64,000 nt of DNA from Tardiphaga sp. vice304 (GTDB lineage Bacteria; Pseudomonadota; Alphaproteobacteria; Rhizobiales; Xanthobacteraceae): contig NZ_CP041402.1 of the NCBI RefSeq assembly GCF_007018905.1, forward strand, positions 1,786,001-1,850,000. Reading direction: 5' to 3'. The position numbers and the translations under genes are program-made. Each line of letters begins with the position of its first letter. The first letter of the stretch is position 1. Under the pieces are notes generated by a model. The model was given only the letters and a program-made list of their open reading frames with translations, made no database searches and was not told the DNA's origin. Below, piece after piece: positions 19,466-28,983 of the stretch.

Positions 19466-19827
19466 GCGTAAGTATCCGTTACGTACTTCGTTCAGAGAGT
19501 TGGCGACATCTGCTAGCAGGAATGCCGAACTACACAAAGCGGAAAGTCGTCAGGCGTGATTTGTGTTGCACGAAATGTTGGGCGGTACTAGCATCTGCCG
19601 GCATTCAACTTCAACGGGACTTCGGTTCGTTGGGATTGCCGGTGTCTTCGGGGATGGCGGCATGCGAAGAGACGAGAATGTCCTCCGCCGCTACCGCTAT
19701 GTCTGCACTGCTGAAATGCAATCACGCGGCTAGATCAAGGTGCTGGGCGAATCCGTCTCATGCCCATCGCAATGCGTCCGATCGACAGACATAAAATTCT
19801 ACAAAAGACATCGTGGGAGGATACGAC
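19466..19827. other. Divergent regulatory region upstream of xoxF
   Basis: A 362-base gap between the minus-strand relay operon and plus-strand xoxF. It is less GC-rich than its surroundings near 19785-19810 and holds the xoxF ribosome site GGGAGG. A short inverted repeat (aagta-N9-tactt) lies at about 19468-19486. No gene was recognised in it. It should hold the promoters for both directions of the methanol-oxidation cluster. Confidence 0.5.
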
Positions 19828-21630
19828 ATGCACAAGGTGTTATTCGCCTGTCTTGGCGCGTTCACGGCCCTGGCCGGCAGCGCTGCCAATGCCAATGATG
19901 AACTGATAAAGATGGAGAAGAATGCCAAGGACTGGGTGATGCCGGCTGGCAATTATGCCAACCAGCGCTATTCCGAGCTCAAGCAGATCACCGCCGCCAA
20001 TGTCGGCAAGCTGCAGGTGGCGTGGACGTTTTCCACCGGTGTGTTGCGCGGCCATGAGGGCGGGCCGCTGATCGTCGGCAATATGATGTATGTCCACACC
20101 CCGTTTCCGAACATCGTCTACGCGCTGGATCTCGCCAAGGAAAACAAGATCGTCTGGAAGTACGAACCAAAGCAGGATCCTAACGTGATCCCGGTGATGT
20201 GCTGCGATACGGTGAACCGCGGCGTCGCTTATGCCGACGGCAAGATATTCCTGCACCAGGCCGATACCACGCTGGTCGCGCTCGATGCCAAGACCGGCAA
20301 GGTCGAGTGGTCGGTGAAGAACGGCGATCCCGGCAAGGGCGCCACCGGCACCTCGTCGCCACTGGTCGTCAAGGACAAGGTGCTGGTCGGCATCTCCGGC
20401 GGAGAATTTGGCGTGCAGTGCCACGTCACCGCCTACGACCTCAAGACGGGCAAGCAGTCTTGGCGGGCCTATTCGGAAGGGCCGGACGATCAGATCATGC
20501 TCGATCCGGTATCGACTACCGAACTCGGCAAGCCGGTCGGCAAGGATTCCAGCCTCCGGACCTGGCAGGGCGACCAGTGGAAGATCGGCGGCGGCTGCAC
20601 GTGGGGCTGGTTGTCCTACGACCCCGCACTGAACCTGGTCTATTACGGCTCCGGCAATCCCTCGACCTGGAATCCGAAGCAGCGGCCCGGCGACAACAAA
20701 TGGTCGATGACCATCTTCGCCCGCAATCCGGACACCGGCATGGCGCGCTGGGTCTACCAGATGACGCCGCACGACGAATGGGACTATGACGGCGTGAATG
20801 AGATGATCCTGACCGACCAGGAAATGGGCGGCCAGCCGCGCAAGTTGCTCACGCATTTCGACCGCAATGGCCTCGGCTACACCCTCGATCGCGCCACCGG
20901 CGAATTGCTGGTTGCCGAGAAGTTCGATCCGAAGGTGAACTGGACCTCCGGCGTCGACATGAACAAGAACTCGCCGACCTATGGCCGCCCCAAGGTGATA
21001 GCGCAATACTCGACCGAAGCCGGCGGCGAGGACAAGAACACCAAGGGCATCTGCCCGGCGGCGCTCGGCACCAAGGACCAGCAGCCGGCGGCCTATTCGC
21101 CGGATACGCAAATGTTCTACGTGCCGACCAACCATGTCTGCATGGACTACGAGCCGTTCAAGGTAAGCTACACCGCAGGCCAGCCCTATGTCGGAGCGAC
21201 GCTGTCGATGTATCCGCCTCCGGGCGACAGCCACATGGGCAACTTCATCGCCTGGGACAACAAGACCGGCAAGATCGTGTGGTCGCTGCCGGAGCAGTTC
21301 TCGGTGTGGTCCGGTGCGCTCGCCACCGCCGGCGGCGTGGTGTTCTACGGCACGCTGGAAGGCTATCTGAAGGCGGTCGATGCCAAGACCGGCAAGGAGC
21401 TCTACAAGTTCAAGACTCCGTCCGGCATCATCGGCAACGTCACCACCTATGAACGGGACGGGCGGCAGTACGTTGCCGTGCTGTCCGGCGTCGGCGGCTG
21501 GGCCGGGATCGGCCTTGCGGCCGGCCTGACGGATCCAACCGCCGGCCTCGGTGCCGTCGGCGGCTATGCGGCGCTGTCCAACTACACCGCGCTCGGTGGC
21601 GCGTTGACGGTGTTCGCATTGCCGCAGTAG
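19828..21630 (+). CDS. xoxF: Lanthanide-dependent methanol dehydrogenase XoxF
   Basis: A 600-residue periplasmic PQQ dehydrogenase with a signal peptide ending near SAANA. It contains the vicinal Cys pair ([10 protein letters not shown]) that stacks on PQQ, tryptophan-docking repeats such as [13 protein letters not shown], and the active-site segment [12 protein letters not shown]. The catalytic base is Asp319; Asp321, two residues later, is the extra lanthanide ligand that is Ala in calcium-type MxaF. The DYD pattern therefore identifies a rare-earth enzyme oxidising methanol to formaldehyde or formate. ATG 19828 has GGGAGG seven bases upstream. xoxG and xoxJ follow directly. It looks like the XoxF5 group. 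Confidence 0.97.
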   Translation: MHKVLFACLGAFTALAGSAANANDELIKMEKNAKDWVMPAGNYANQRYSELKQITAANVGKLQVAWTFSTGVLRGHEGGPLIVGNMMYVHTPFPNIVYALDLAKENKIVWKYEPKQDPNVIPVMCCDTVNRGVAYADGKIFLHQADTTLVALDAKTGKVEWSVKNGDPGKGATGTSSPLVVKDKVLVGISGGEFGVQCHVTAYDLKTGKQSWRAYSEGPDDQIMLDPVSTTELGKPVGKDSSLRTWQGDQWKIGGGCTWGWLSYDPALNLVYYGSGNPSTWNPKQRPGDNKWSMTIFARNPDTGMARWVYQMTPHDEWDYDGVNEMILTDQEMGGQPRKLLTHFDRNGLGYTLDRATGELLVAEKFDPKVNWTSGVDMNKNSPTYGRPKVIAQYSTEAGGEDKNTKGICPAALGTKDQQPAAYSPDTQMFYVPTNHVCMDYEPFKVSYTAGQPYVGATLSMYPPPGDSHMGNFIAWDNKTGKIVWSLPEQFSVWSGALATAGGVVFYGTLEGYLKAVDAKTGKELYKFKTPSGIIGNVTTYERDGRQYVAVLSGVGGWAGIGLAAGLTDPTAGLGAVGGYAALSNYTALGGALTVFALPQ

Positions 21631-21761
21631 CGGCTTGCGGCCGACGAGCGGCTGGTGCGTGGAGCGATCCAGGCGCCAGCCGCGGACCGCGTTGCCTGGA
21701 CTACAGAGCCATGATGCGTCCGTAACAGACGCGTTCAGCGACAAGAAAATCAATCAAGGAA

Positions 21762-22286
21762 ATGCCTGTGCGTGCTATTCTGTATGGAACGGCCCTGGCG
21801 GTCGTCGTGACCTCGGCTCATCCGGTTTACGCCGAAACTCCTCCCGATCCGGACGCTGTGAAGGAAGAGGCGGGGAAGTATTTCGACGTTCAGGGAAACC
21901 CGACCTTCAAGATCATCAGCGGCAGCACCGACTGGTACACCTATTCCGGATATCGCCGCTATCATTCGGAATGCCATGTCTGTCATGGCCCGGACGGTGA
22001 GGGCTCCAGCTACGCGCCAGCGCTCAAGAACTCCGTCAAGGCGATGAGCTATGGCGAATTCATCGAAGTGGTTGCCAGCGGTCGCAAGAACGTCAATGCC
22101 TCGCACAGTAGCGTGATGCCGGCGTTCGGCGATAATCCCAATGTCGCCTGCTACATGGACGATCTCTACGTCTATCTGCGGGCGCGCGGCGCCGATGCCG
22201 TGGGCCGGGTCAGACCGGCGCGGCACGACGACAAGCCCTCTGCCGCGCGGGAGGCCGAGGATTCCTGCATGGGCACGAAGAAGTAG
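21762..22286 (+). CDS. xoxG: Cytochrome c electron acceptor of XoxF (XoxG)
   Basis: A 174-residue c-type cytochrome with a signal peptide (YGTALAVVVTSAHPVYAE). The single heme site is CHVCHG and the likely axial Met lies in SSVMPAFGDNPNV. The sequence between them is typical of cytochrome cL partners of PQQ dehydrogenases (STDWYTYSGYRRYHSECHVCHGPD). It should take electrons from reduced PQQ in XoxF and pass them toward terminal oxidases. It begins 131 bases after xoxF and precedes xoxJ, the usual xoxFGJ order. Confidence 0.92.
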   Translation: MPVRAILYGTALAVVVTSAHPVYAETPPDPDAVKEEAGKYFDVQGNPTFKIISGSTDWYTYSGYRRYHSECHVCHGPDGEGSSYAPALKNSVKAMSYGEFIEVVASGRKNVNASHSSVMPAFGDNPNVACYMDDLYVYLRARGADAVGRVRPARHDDKPSAAREAEDSCMGTKK

Positions 22287-22342
22287 GCAGACGAAACGGT
22301 GTCGAGGGCCGGCGTGTCAGTCGAGCGAGGAAGAGGACGGCG

Positions 22343-23236
22343 ATGACCGGTTTAGCTGGCGGCCGATGGCCGAGCATCATTGTTGCCGGCGTCGCGGTCG
22401 CAGCGTGGCTGCAGGCGACGCCTTCGGCTGCGCAGCAACGGCCGGAGGGCGGCGATCTCTCGATCGAACTGGTCGATCCCAATGTGCTTCGCGTCTGCGC
22501 CGACCCGCGCAATCTGCCGCTCTCCAACGACAAAGGAGAGGGCTTTGAGAACAAGATCGCCGAACTGCTGGCCGCCAGACTGCAGAAGCGGCTCGCCTAC
22601 GCCTTTTTTCCGCAGGCGACGGGCTTCTTCCGGATGACCCTCGGAGCGCATCGCTGCGACGTCGTGATGGGCTATCCGCAGGGCGACGATCTCGTGCAGG
22701 GCACCAACCCCTACATGAGAACGGCCTATGCGTTGGTCACGAAATCGGGCAGCGCGCTTGAAGATGTCACGACGCTGGCCGATCCACGCCTGAAGGGCAA
22801 ACATATCGGCATCGTCGCCGCGACGCCGCCGGCCACCAACATGGCGGCCAACGGGCTGATGGCCAATGCCAGACCCTACGCGCTGATGATCGACACCCGG
22901 ATCGACTCGTCAGCCGAGGCCATGATCAAGGACATCGGCTCGGGCGCGATCGACGCCGGCGTGCTGTGGGGGCCGATGGCAGGCTTTCATGCAAAGCAGG
23001 CCGAACCGCCGCTCCGCGTCACGCCATTGTTGAGCGAAACCAGCGGGCCGCGGATGACCTACCGGATCGGCATGGGCGTTCGCGCCGCCGACCAGAACTG
23101 GAAGCGGCTGCTGAACCGCTTCATCCAGGACAACCAGGCCGAGATCAACGCCATCCTGCTCGGCTACGGCGTGCCGCTGCTCGACGACAGCGACCGCCCG
23201 ATCACCGCGCAGGTTGTTGCGCCGAAGCCGTATTGA
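22343..23236 (+). CDS. xoxJ: XoxJ-like periplasmic binding-fold protein
   Basis: A 297-residue periplasmic protein related to amino acid-binding proteins and annotated in methylotrophs as the quinoprotein dehydrogenase-associated solute-binding protein MxaJ/XoxJ. The opening ELVDPNVLRVCADPRNLPLSNDKGEGFENKIAELLA and the FFPQATGFFRMTLGAHRCDVVMGYPQG block are diagnostic. XoxJ probably helps XoxF fold or activate rather than transporting a solute. ATG 22343 follows GAGGAAGAGG. Its stop (TGA) overlaps the TTG start of the next gene, so the two are coupled. Confidence 0.9.
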   Translation: MTGLAGGRWPSIIVAGVAVAAWLQATPSAAQQRPEGGDLSIELVDPNVLRVCADPRNLPLSNDKGEGFENKIAELLAARLQKRLAYAFFPQATGFFRMTLGAHRCDVVMGYPQGDDLVQGTNPYMRTAYALVTKSGSALEDVTTLADPRLKGKHIGIVAATPPATNMAANGLMANARPYALMIDTRIDSSAEAMIKDIGSGAIDAGVLWGPMAGFHAKQAEPPLRVTPLLSETSGPRMTYRIGMGVRAADQNWKRLLNRFIQDNQAEINAILLGYGVPLLDDSDRPITAQVVAPKPY

Positions 23237-23790
23237 TCCGGCGTCTGACAGCGGGGCTGGTCGCCGCATGGGCCGCCGCATCGCCTGTGCAGGCGCAGGA
23301 GGCCGTGCCCGAGCCGCCCGGTTACCGCACCGACAATTACCGCGCGCCGGTGCCGGCGACCCTGCATGGCGCTGTGGTGCTGACCACGGCCGAGGCCGAG
23401 GCGCTTTGGCGTGCCGGCGCGGCCGCCTTCATCGACGTGCTGCCACGCCCGCCGAAACCGCCCAATCTGCCGGCGGGCACGGTCTGGCGCGAGGCGCCAC
23501 GGCCGCACATCCCCGGCAGCCTGTGGCTGCCCGACACCGGCTATGGCGAACTGGCGGAAGTTACCGAGGATTATTTCAGGCGCGGGCTGCAGCGCGCCAG
23601 CGCCGGCGACAAGGCGCGCAGGCTGGTGTTCTATTGCCTGGCCCATTGCTGGATGTCGTGGAACGCGGCCAAGCGCGCGCTGGGCTACGGCTACGCCCAT
23701 GTTGCCTGGTATCCCGACGGCACTGACGGCTGGCACGACGCCCATCTGCCGATGCAGGACGCGAAGCCGGAACCGCGGGCCGGGGAATAG
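23233..23790 (+). CDS. PQQ-dependent catabolism-associated CXXXCW rhodanese-like protein
   Basis: A 185-residue exported protein with a short signal peptide (TAGLVAAWAAASPVQAQE) and a rhodanese-like fold. The signature is RLVFYCLAHCWMSWNAAKRA, with two cysteines and a Trp in the position of the rhodanese active loop, as in the family named for its CxxxCW motif and found with PQQ enzymes. The preceding segment FIDVLPRPPKPPNLPAGTVW also fits. TTG 23233 overlaps the xoxJ stop (TTGA), indicating coupled translation. Its exact role in methanol oxidation is unknown. Confidence 0.88.
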   Translation: MIRRLTAGLVAAWAAASPVQAQEAVPEPPGYRTDNYRAPVPATLHGAVVLTTAEAEALWRAGAAAFIDVLPRPPKPPNLPAGTVWREAPRPHIPGSLWLPDTGYGELAEVTEDYFRRGLQRASAGDKARRLVFYCLAHCWMSWNAAKRALGYGYAHVAWYPDGTDGWHDAHLPMQDAKPEPRAGE

Positions 23791-23793
23791 CTG

Positions 23794-23888
23794 CCGTCAT
23801 AGCGAGGAGCCAAGCGACGCGGCAATCCAGAGCCACACTCTCGGCAAGAACCGGATTGCTTCGTCGCAAGGGCTCCTCGCAATGACGG
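23794..23888. repeat. Dispersed palindromic repeat, family B copy 1
   Basis: An element with complementary ends (ccgtcat-gcgagg at the left, cctcgcaatgacgg at the right) and an internal cggcaatccag / ctggattgctt-type pair. Further copies lie at 28984-29107 and 32712-32835. It occupies the gap between convergent genes. Confidence 0.8.
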
Positions 23889-23897
23889 CGCAAACGA

Positions 23898-23935
23898 CAA
23901 CGGCGCGGCAATCCCTCGGGAATGCCGCGCCGTTG
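23898..23935 (-). terminator. Hairpin terminator of the HU gene
   Basis: A perfect 13-bp GC-rich inverted repeat (arms 23898-23910 and 23923-23935, 12-base loop) lies 43 bases beyond the HU stop codon. No strong U-run follows on either strand, so it may work in both directions together with the adjoining repeat element. Confidence 0.55.
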
Positions 23936-23977
23936 TTACTGCAATTCAAAGCGGCGCCGGGGGCAGCCGCGTTTCGC

Positions 23978-24280
23978 TTAGACGGCGTCCTTGGCGGCCT
24001 TGACCGGGCGTGCACGCACGATCTTGCGGGCCGGCTTGGCCTTGAAGGTCATCGGCTCGCCGTTGAATGGGTTGGTGCCCTTGCGCGCCTTGGTGGCGGG
24101 CTTCTTGACGACGACGAACTTGGCAAAGCCGGGGACCAGGAACACGCCGTTCTTCTTCAGTTCCTTGTAGCCGACCACGGCCAGGGTCTCGAGAACGCCC
24201 TTGACGTCCTTCTTGGTCAGATCGGGATGGGACTCGTTGATCTTCTCGATGAGCTGCGACTTGGTCATTTGATCGGCCAT
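23978..24280 (-). CDS. HU-family DNA-binding protein
   Basis: A 100-residue histone-like protein. The N-terminal helices read MTKSQLIEKINESHPDLTKKDVKGVLETL and the beta-arm region has GVFLVPGFAKFVVVKKPATKARKGTNPFNGEP, with the arm-tip Pro in TNPFNGE. The C-terminus is an Ala/Lys/Arg-rich tail (KIVRARPVKAAKDAV). It bends and compacts DNA. It differs from canonical HU-beta in the V-rich core and looks like the second HU type common in Bradyrhizobium. ATG 24280 is used. It stands alone inside the methylotrophy region and is probably unrelated to it. Confidence 0.9.
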   Translation of the reverse strand: MADQMTKSQLIEKINESHPDLTKKDVKGVLETLAVVGYKELKKNGVFLVPGFAKFVVVKKPATKARKGTNPFNGEPMTFKAKPARKIVRARPVKAAKDAV

Positions 24281-24540
24281 TGGGCACCTTTGTGTTAGTG
24301 ATTCGGTGAAATAGACACTAGTGAAAATCGCAGAAAAAAACCCGGACAGAATACAATCTGCACAGATTTTGCCTAAAAAAATAGTGCTTCTAGCGTTTCA
24401 ATCCCCGATTCGTCTTGTGTGACAGGCTTTCGCTGGCGACGCGCGCCGATTCAACCTGTATTGCAGGCTCTGCGGCATCGGTGGCTTCCCCGTCCGCGAA
24501 CGCCGGTTGCACCGATGTGCCGGGTGTTTATGGTCGATCC

Positions 24541-25236
24541 ATGACCGACTTTCCCCGCTACGCCATCTACTATGCCCCTTCGGCTGGCGCTCCGCTTGCG
24601 CGCTTCGGCGCCGAAATGCTCGGCTACAATGCTTTCACCGGCCACGACGTGGCGTTTCCCGCCGCGGTGGTTGCGCAGTTTCCGGACTGGCCGGCATTGA
24701 CCGGCGATCCGCGCAAATACGGCTTTCACGGCACCCTGAAAGCGCCGTTTGCACTGGCGCCGCTGGAGCACGAGGCCGGGTTGATCGCGGCCTGCGACAG
24801 CTTCGCCACATCTCCCCGCGCCATCCCGGCGATGACGCCGCTGGTGCAGGCGATCAGCAGTTTCATCGCGATCGTGCCGGCGGCCCCCAGCGCTGAACTC
24901 AACTCGCTCGCGCAGGATTGCGTCGAGGCGTTCGACCGTTTCCGTGCGCCGATGACGCCTGCCGATCGAGCCCGCCGCAAGCCGGAGGCGCTGACAGCGC
25001 GCCAGGTCAAGCAGCTCGATCGCTTCGGCTATCCCTATGTGCGCGATGATTTCCGTTTTCACCTGACGTTGACCGGGCGACTTCCGGCGGAGCGCGCGGC
25101 CGAGGTGCTGGCGATGTTGCAGGCGCGGTTTGCCGCGCTCGATATCGCTGCGCTGCGGATCGACCGGCTCGCCGTGTTTCGGCAAGACAGTGCATCGGCG
25201 CGATTCCGTATCGTTCATGAGACGGCGTTGACTTGA
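24541..25236 (+). CDS. DUF1045 2H-phosphoesterase-like protein
   Basis: A 231-residue cytoplasmic protein of the DUF1045 family. Two short motifs, YGFHGTLKAPF and FRFHLTLTGRL, are the paired H-x-T/S signatures of 2H phosphoesterases, about 110 residues apart. Members are often found in phosphonate (phn) operons, but no phn genes are here. The start ATG 24541 gives the conserved opening FPRYAIYYAPSAGAPLARFGAEMLGY; the frame is open further upstream without matching sequence. The substrate is unknown; cyclic phosphodiester hydrolysis is likely from the fold. Confidence 0.8.
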   Translation: MTDFPRYAIYYAPSAGAPLARFGAEMLGYNAFTGHDVAFPAAVVAQFPDWPALTGDPRKYGFHGTLKAPFALAPLEHEAGLIAACDSFATSPRAIPAMTPLVQAISSFIAIVPAAPSAELNSLAQDCVEAFDRFRAPMTPADRARRKPEALTARQVKQLDRFGYPYVRDDFRFHLTLTGRLPAERAAEVLAMLQARFAALDIAALRIDRLAVFRQDSASARFRIVHETALT

Positions 25237-25457
25237 TACTTGGCAATGTTGTTGTCGCATCTGCGTCGCCGCTGCGGCGCAACACGGTACTGCCTGCGAA
25301 TCTGCATCAAAATAATCCGGGAATGGCTTCAGCGTCCTTGACGTCGCGCGCCAGCGTGCAATGATTTGCGGAGAAACTTGAGGACGTACGTCCGATTGCC
25401 CAGGCGATGCCACGCACCGCCAACTATCAATCAAAAATCAGACAGGAGGATTGACCC

Positions 25458-26027
25458 ATGACCGTTCATATCCACCCCTCGGTTGATAACGGCGTCAAGG
25501 CCGGCTCCGGCAGTTTTGCCGGCGGCACGCTGGTCTGCAAATGCAAGGATCGGCCGGTCAAGGTCAGCATCCGCGGCGACGTCGCGCACAATCACGCCTG
25601 CGGCTGCACCAAATGCTGGAAGCCGGAAGGCGCCATCTTCTCGGTCGTCGCCGTGGTGCCGCGCGACAACCTTTCGGTGACCGAGAACGGCGACAAGCTT
25701 GCGGTCGTGGACGCCTCCGCGACGATCCAGCGCCACGCCTGCAAGGTCTGCGGCACCCATATGTACGGCCGCATCGAGAACAAGGCGCATCCGTTCTATG
25801 GACTCGACTTCATCCATCCCGAACTGTTCGAGGAAGGCGGCTCCGCGGCGCCGGGCTTTGCTGCCTTCGTGTCGTCGGTGCTGGAGTCCGGGGTGCAAAC
25901 GAGCGAGATGGACGGCATCCGCGCGCGGCTGAACGAGTTGGGGCTGCAACCCTATGACTGCCTGTCACCGGCCCTGATGGACGCGATCTCCTCCCACGTC
26001 GCCCAGTCCCGCGCCAAGGCGGCTTAG
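25458..26027 (+). CDS. gfa: Glutathione-dependent formaldehyde-activating enzyme Gfa
   Basis: A 189-residue zinc enzyme that promotes formation of S-hydroxymethylglutathione from formaldehyde and glutathione. The zinc-binding cysteines are visible in [23 protein letters not shown] and [13 protein letters not shown]. The length is normal for the long Gfa type. ATG 25458 has AGGAGG seven bases upstream. The S-formylglutathione hydrolase gene follows after 112 bases. Together they supply most of the glutathione route that detoxifies formaldehyde made by XoxF; the dehydrogenase step is not in the window. Confidence 0.93.
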   Translation: MTVHIHPSVDNGVKAGSGSFAGGTLVCKCKDRPVKVSIRGDVAHNHACGCTKCWKPEGAIFSVVAVVPRDNLSVTENGDKLAVVDASATIQRHACKVCGTHMYGRIENKAHPFYGLDFIHPELFEEGGSAAPGFAAFVSSVLESGVQTSEMDGIRARLNELGLQPYDCLSPALMDAISSHVAQSRAKAA

Positions 26028-26139
26028 GACGCCCGCCTGATCTCTTCTGCCGGACTTGATCCGGTCCCGCCGGCGGGCGCATATGCCCCCCGCCGGCGCG
26101 TTGCCGGCGATTTTTTCTCCAGCGCCGGAGCCTTGCCTC

Positions 26140-26988
26140 ATGACGATCGAAACCGTCTCAACAATCCGCTCGCATGGCGGCACGCAGGGCGTCTACAAGC
26201 ACGCCAGCAGCTCGACCGGCACCGGCATGACCTTTTCGGTGTTCGTGCCGCCGCAGGCCGCCGAGAGAGCGTGCCCGGTGGTGTGGTATCTGTCGGGTCT
26301 CACCTGCAGCCACGCCAATGTCACCGAGAAAGGCGAATACCGCCGCGCCTGCGCCGAACTCGGCCTCATCTTCGTCGCGCCCGACACCAGCCCGCGCGGG
26401 GACGGCGTGCCCGGCGATCCCGCCCAGGCCTATGATTTCGGCCTTGGCGCCGGCTTTTATGTCGATGCGACGCAGTCGCCATTCGCGGCCAACTACCGGA
26501 TGTGGAGCTACATCACCGCCGAACTTCCGTCGGTGCTCGCCGCAAACTTTCCTGCCGACATGAGCCGGCAATCGATCATGGGCCATTCGATGGGCGGCCA
26601 CGGCGCCCTGACCATCGGCCTGCGCCATCCCGGTTGCTACCGCGCCGTCAGCGCCTTCTCGCCGATCGCAGCACCCTCGCAGGTGCCGTGGGGCATCAAG
26701 GCGCTGGGCGGCTATCTCGGTCCCGACCGCGCCGCCTGGCGCGCGCATGATGCGGTCGCGCTGATCGAGGATGGCGCGCGGATCGGCGAATTGCTGGTCG
26801 ATGTCGGCGATGCCGATCCGTTCCTGACCGAGCAGTTGCGGCCGGGCCTTCTGGAGAACGCCTGCGCCAACGCCGGCATCGCGCTGACGCTGCGCCGCCA
26901 GCCCGGCTACGACCACAGCTATTATTTCATCTCGACCTTCATGGAAGACCATCTGCGCTGGCATGCGGAGAGGTTGGGCGGAACGTAG
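26140..26988 (+). CDS. fghA: S-formylglutathione hydrolase
   Basis: A 282-residue esterase of the D family that hydrolyses S-formylglutathione to formate and glutathione. The nucleophile elbow is GHSMGGHGALT; the acid and base lie in DVGDADPFLTEQLRP and PGYDHSYYFISTF. The oxyanion region PVVWYLSGLTCSHANVTEKG is also typical. ATG 26140 is chosen as the family start (TIETVSTIRSHGGTQGVYKH). The stop codon TAG lies inside the first bases of a dispersed repeat. It forms an operon with gfa. Confidence 0.95.
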   Translation: MTIETVSTIRSHGGTQGVYKHASSSTGTGMTFSVFVPPQAAERACPVVWYLSGLTCSHANVTEKGEYRRACAELGLIFVAPDTSPRGDGVPGDPAQAYDFGLGAGFYVDATQSPFAANYRMWSYITAELPSVLAANFPADMSRQSIMGHSMGGHGALTIGLRHPGCYRAVSAFSPIAAPSQVPWGIKALGGYLGPDRAAWRAHDAVALIEDGARIGELLVDVGDADPFLTEQLRPGLLENACANAGIALTLRRQPGYDHSYYFISTFMEDHLRWHAERLGGT

Positions 26989-27118
26989 CCCGGATAAGGC
27001 GGCGCGATGCGCAGCATTGCGACGCCGCCATCCGGGGACGGTGTCTCTACGAGGGGGCGGCCCCCGGATGTCGCTCGCGTCCTCACGTTGCTCAGGCGCA
27101 AGCTCATCCGGGCTACGC
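26984..27118. repeat. Dispersed palindromic repeat, family C copy 1
   Basis: An element with ends cgtagcccggat and atccgggctacg that pair with each other, containing internal short inverted repeats. A related copy is at 44548-44657. The left end overlaps the fghA stop codon. It lies between convergent genes. Confidence 0.75.
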
Positions 27119-27126
27119 CAGCCAGT

Positions 27127-27642
27127 CTACTGCGCCCCCGGCGCGCCATAATTCGGCGCAAGCAAGCGATTGCGTAACAGATAGCTCATCGCGCGTGACC
27201 AGGACTCGTCCGTATTGCCACGGAAATCCGCGCTCATCGACGTCACCAGATGGCCGGTGCGGGCGTTGCGGACGTAAATGTTCATGTTGAGGATGAGGTT
27301 CGACACTTTCTGCACCGTGCCGGTCACCGCCAGATCGGCACCCAGCTTCTGCGCGAACTGCACGTCGCAGCCGCCGCAGGCCTGCAGGTTTGCATTGCGC
27401 GCTTCGGCGCGCACCGGTGCGATATCGACCAAGGTGTACCGGCCGGAGTCCGCCAGTCCCTGGCGCAGCTGATCGCCGGCACGCAGCAGCCGCGCCTGCT
27501 CGTCGGCGCGCTGGCCGTCCTTCTCGCCCTGCACGCTGCTATCAATCAGCTCGAAATCGAACACCGCCGTTTTCGGCTCATCCGCCGAGGCGGCTGATGA
27601 CAGCGTCAGCGATAGCAGCGCGATGCAGCAAAGCCTGCGCAT
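27127..27642 (-). CDS. Exported DUF3280-type protein of the methanol-oxidation region
   Basis: A 171-residue periplasmic protein with a signal peptide (LCCIALLSLTLSSAASAD). The mature part resembles DUF3280/GNA1162-like domains: KTAVFDFELIDSS, then LRQGLADSGRYTLVDIAP, then ADLAVTGTVQKVSNLILNMNIYVRNARTGHLV. Such proteins accompany PQQ-dependent catabolism clusters in Bradyrhizobium and Methylobacterium relatives. ATG 27642 is chosen because the signal peptide starts there; the longer frame upstream is not family-like. It is divergent from the binding-protein gene at 27767 and may share its promoter region. The function is unknown. Confidence 0.8.
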   Translation of the reverse strand: MRRLCCIALLSLTLSSAASADEPKTAVFDFELIDSSVQGEKDGQRADEQARLLRAGDQLRQGLADSGRYTLVDIAPVRAEARNANLQACGGCDVQFAQKLGADLAVTGTVQKVSNLILNMNIYVRNARTGHLVTSMSADFRGNTDESWSRAMSYLLRNRLLAPNYGAPGAQ

Positions 27643-27766
27643 GATCGTTTTCCAGCGGAACCAGCCACAGCAAATTGGTCGTTGCAACTTAGGCTGGATC
27701 AGCCATGTTTCAAGCCAGAAGTCTCCGGATCGGCTGCCGTCGAGGGAGGCTTGAGGGAGGTGCCCT

Positions 27767-28948
27767 GTGGCCCGGCTTTGGTGGGCGATCGTGTGGTTCG
27801 TGCTGGTCACCGGTCCGGCGGCGGCGGAACCGGTCGAGATCCGGATCGGCTATCTCGGCCCTGCCGGGTTTCGCCCGAGCCTTTCGCTGGTGCAGCATGG
27901 TGCCGGCAATGACGGCCTCGCCGGTGCGCGGTTGGCGATCGAGGACAACAACACGACCGGGCGCTTTCTCGACCAGCGTTTTGTGCTCGACGACGTGCGG
28001 CTGAACAACAAGGACGATGCGGCGATGGCCATGACGGCTCTGGCGGATCGCCGCGCCTCCTTCATCGTCACCGATCTGGCCGCCGACGATCTGTTGAAGG
28101 CTGCCGATGCGGTACGCGACCGCGGCGTCACGCTGCTCAATGCCGGCGCCACCGATGACCGGCTGCGCGAGCAGGACTGCCGGCGCAACGTGCTGCATGT
28201 CGCGCCATCCCGCTCGATGCTGGCCGATGCGCTGGCGCAATATCTGGTCTGGAAGCAGTGGCGCCGCTGGCTCCTGGTGGTGGGTTCGCATCCGCCGGAT
28301 CAGCTCTACGCCGACGCATTGCGCCGCGCGGCGCTGCGGTTCGGCGCCAAGATCGTGCAGGAGCGTATCTTCGAGGACAAAGGTGGCGCGCGCCGCACCG
28401 ACAGTGGCGTCACGCTGATCCAGCGCCAGATGCCGGCGTTGACGCAGTCGGCTCCCAATCATGACGTGCTGGTCGCCGCCGACGAGAGCGAGGTGTTCGC
28501 GCTGTATCTGCCATATCGCACGTGGGACGCGCGGCCGATCGCGGGCTCCGCCGGGCTGGTGCCGACGAGCTGGGACGCAGCCCATGACCAGTGGGGTGCG
28601 ATCCAATTGCAGAATCGCTTCGTCAAGCTCAATGCGCGCCGCATGACCGCGCGCGACATGCAGGCCTGGACCGCGGTGCGGATGGTCGGCGAAGCCGCGG
28701 CGCGCGTGAAATCCGGCGATGCGAAGACGATTGCCGAATTCCTGAAAGGTCCGGACTTCGCCATTGCGGCCTTCAAGGGCCAGCCGCTGACCCTGCGCGA
28801 CTGGAACGGACAATTGCGGCAGCCGGTGCTGCTCGCCGATGGCCGCATGGTGGTGTCAGTATCGCCGCAGGAAGGGTTTCTGCACCAGATCTCCGAACTC
28901 GACACGCTCGGCGTCGATCGTGCCGAGACGAAGTGTAAATGGCAATGA
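27767..28948 (+). CDS. Solute-binding protein of a PQQ-alcohol dehydrogenase-linked ABC system
   Basis: A 393-residue periplasmic protein with a signal peptide (WAIVWFVLVTGPAAAEP) and the periplasmic-binding fold of LivK-type proteins, but with family-specific stretches (IGYLGPAGFRPSLSLVQHG and LVVGSHPPDQLYADALRRAALRFGAK). It matches the branched-chain-like binding proteins found with PQQ-dependent alcohol dehydrogenase systems. GTG 27767 has GAGGGAGG upstream. It starts a plus-strand run with the beta-propeller protein, ABC ATPase, ABC permease and an exported protein. The solute is unknown. Confidence 0.85.
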   Translation: MARLWWAIVWFVLVTGPAAAEPVEIRIGYLGPAGFRPSLSLVQHGAGNDGLAGARLAIEDNNTTGRFLDQRFVLDDVRLNNKDDAAMAMTALADRRASFIVTDLAADDLLKAADAVRDRGVTLLNAGATDDRLREQDCRRNVLHVAPSRSMLADALAQYLVWKQWRRWLLVVGSHPPDQLYADALRRAALRFGAKIVQERIFEDKGGARRTDSGVTLIQRQMPALTQSAPNHDVLVAADESEVFALYLPYRTWDARPIAGSAGLVPTSWDAAHDQWGAIQLQNRFVKLNARRMTARDMQAWTAVRMVGEAAARVKSGDAKTIAEFLKGPDFAIAAFKGQPLTLRDWNGQLRQPVLLADGRMVVSVSPQEGFLHQISELDTLGVDRAETKCKWQ

Positions 28949-28983
28949 GGTGCGTGATGCGATCAGGCGATGACCTATCGGCT

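Noticed and set aside
19828..21630. Identification as calcium-type methanol dehydrogenase MxaF
   Set aside because: The DYD motif (Asp321 in place of Ala) and the xoxG/xoxJ neighbours indicate the lanthanide-type XoxF; no mxaI is present.
19840..21753. 637-residue open frame antisense to xoxF
   Set aside because: No recognisable domain; the other strand is an unmistakable XoxF.
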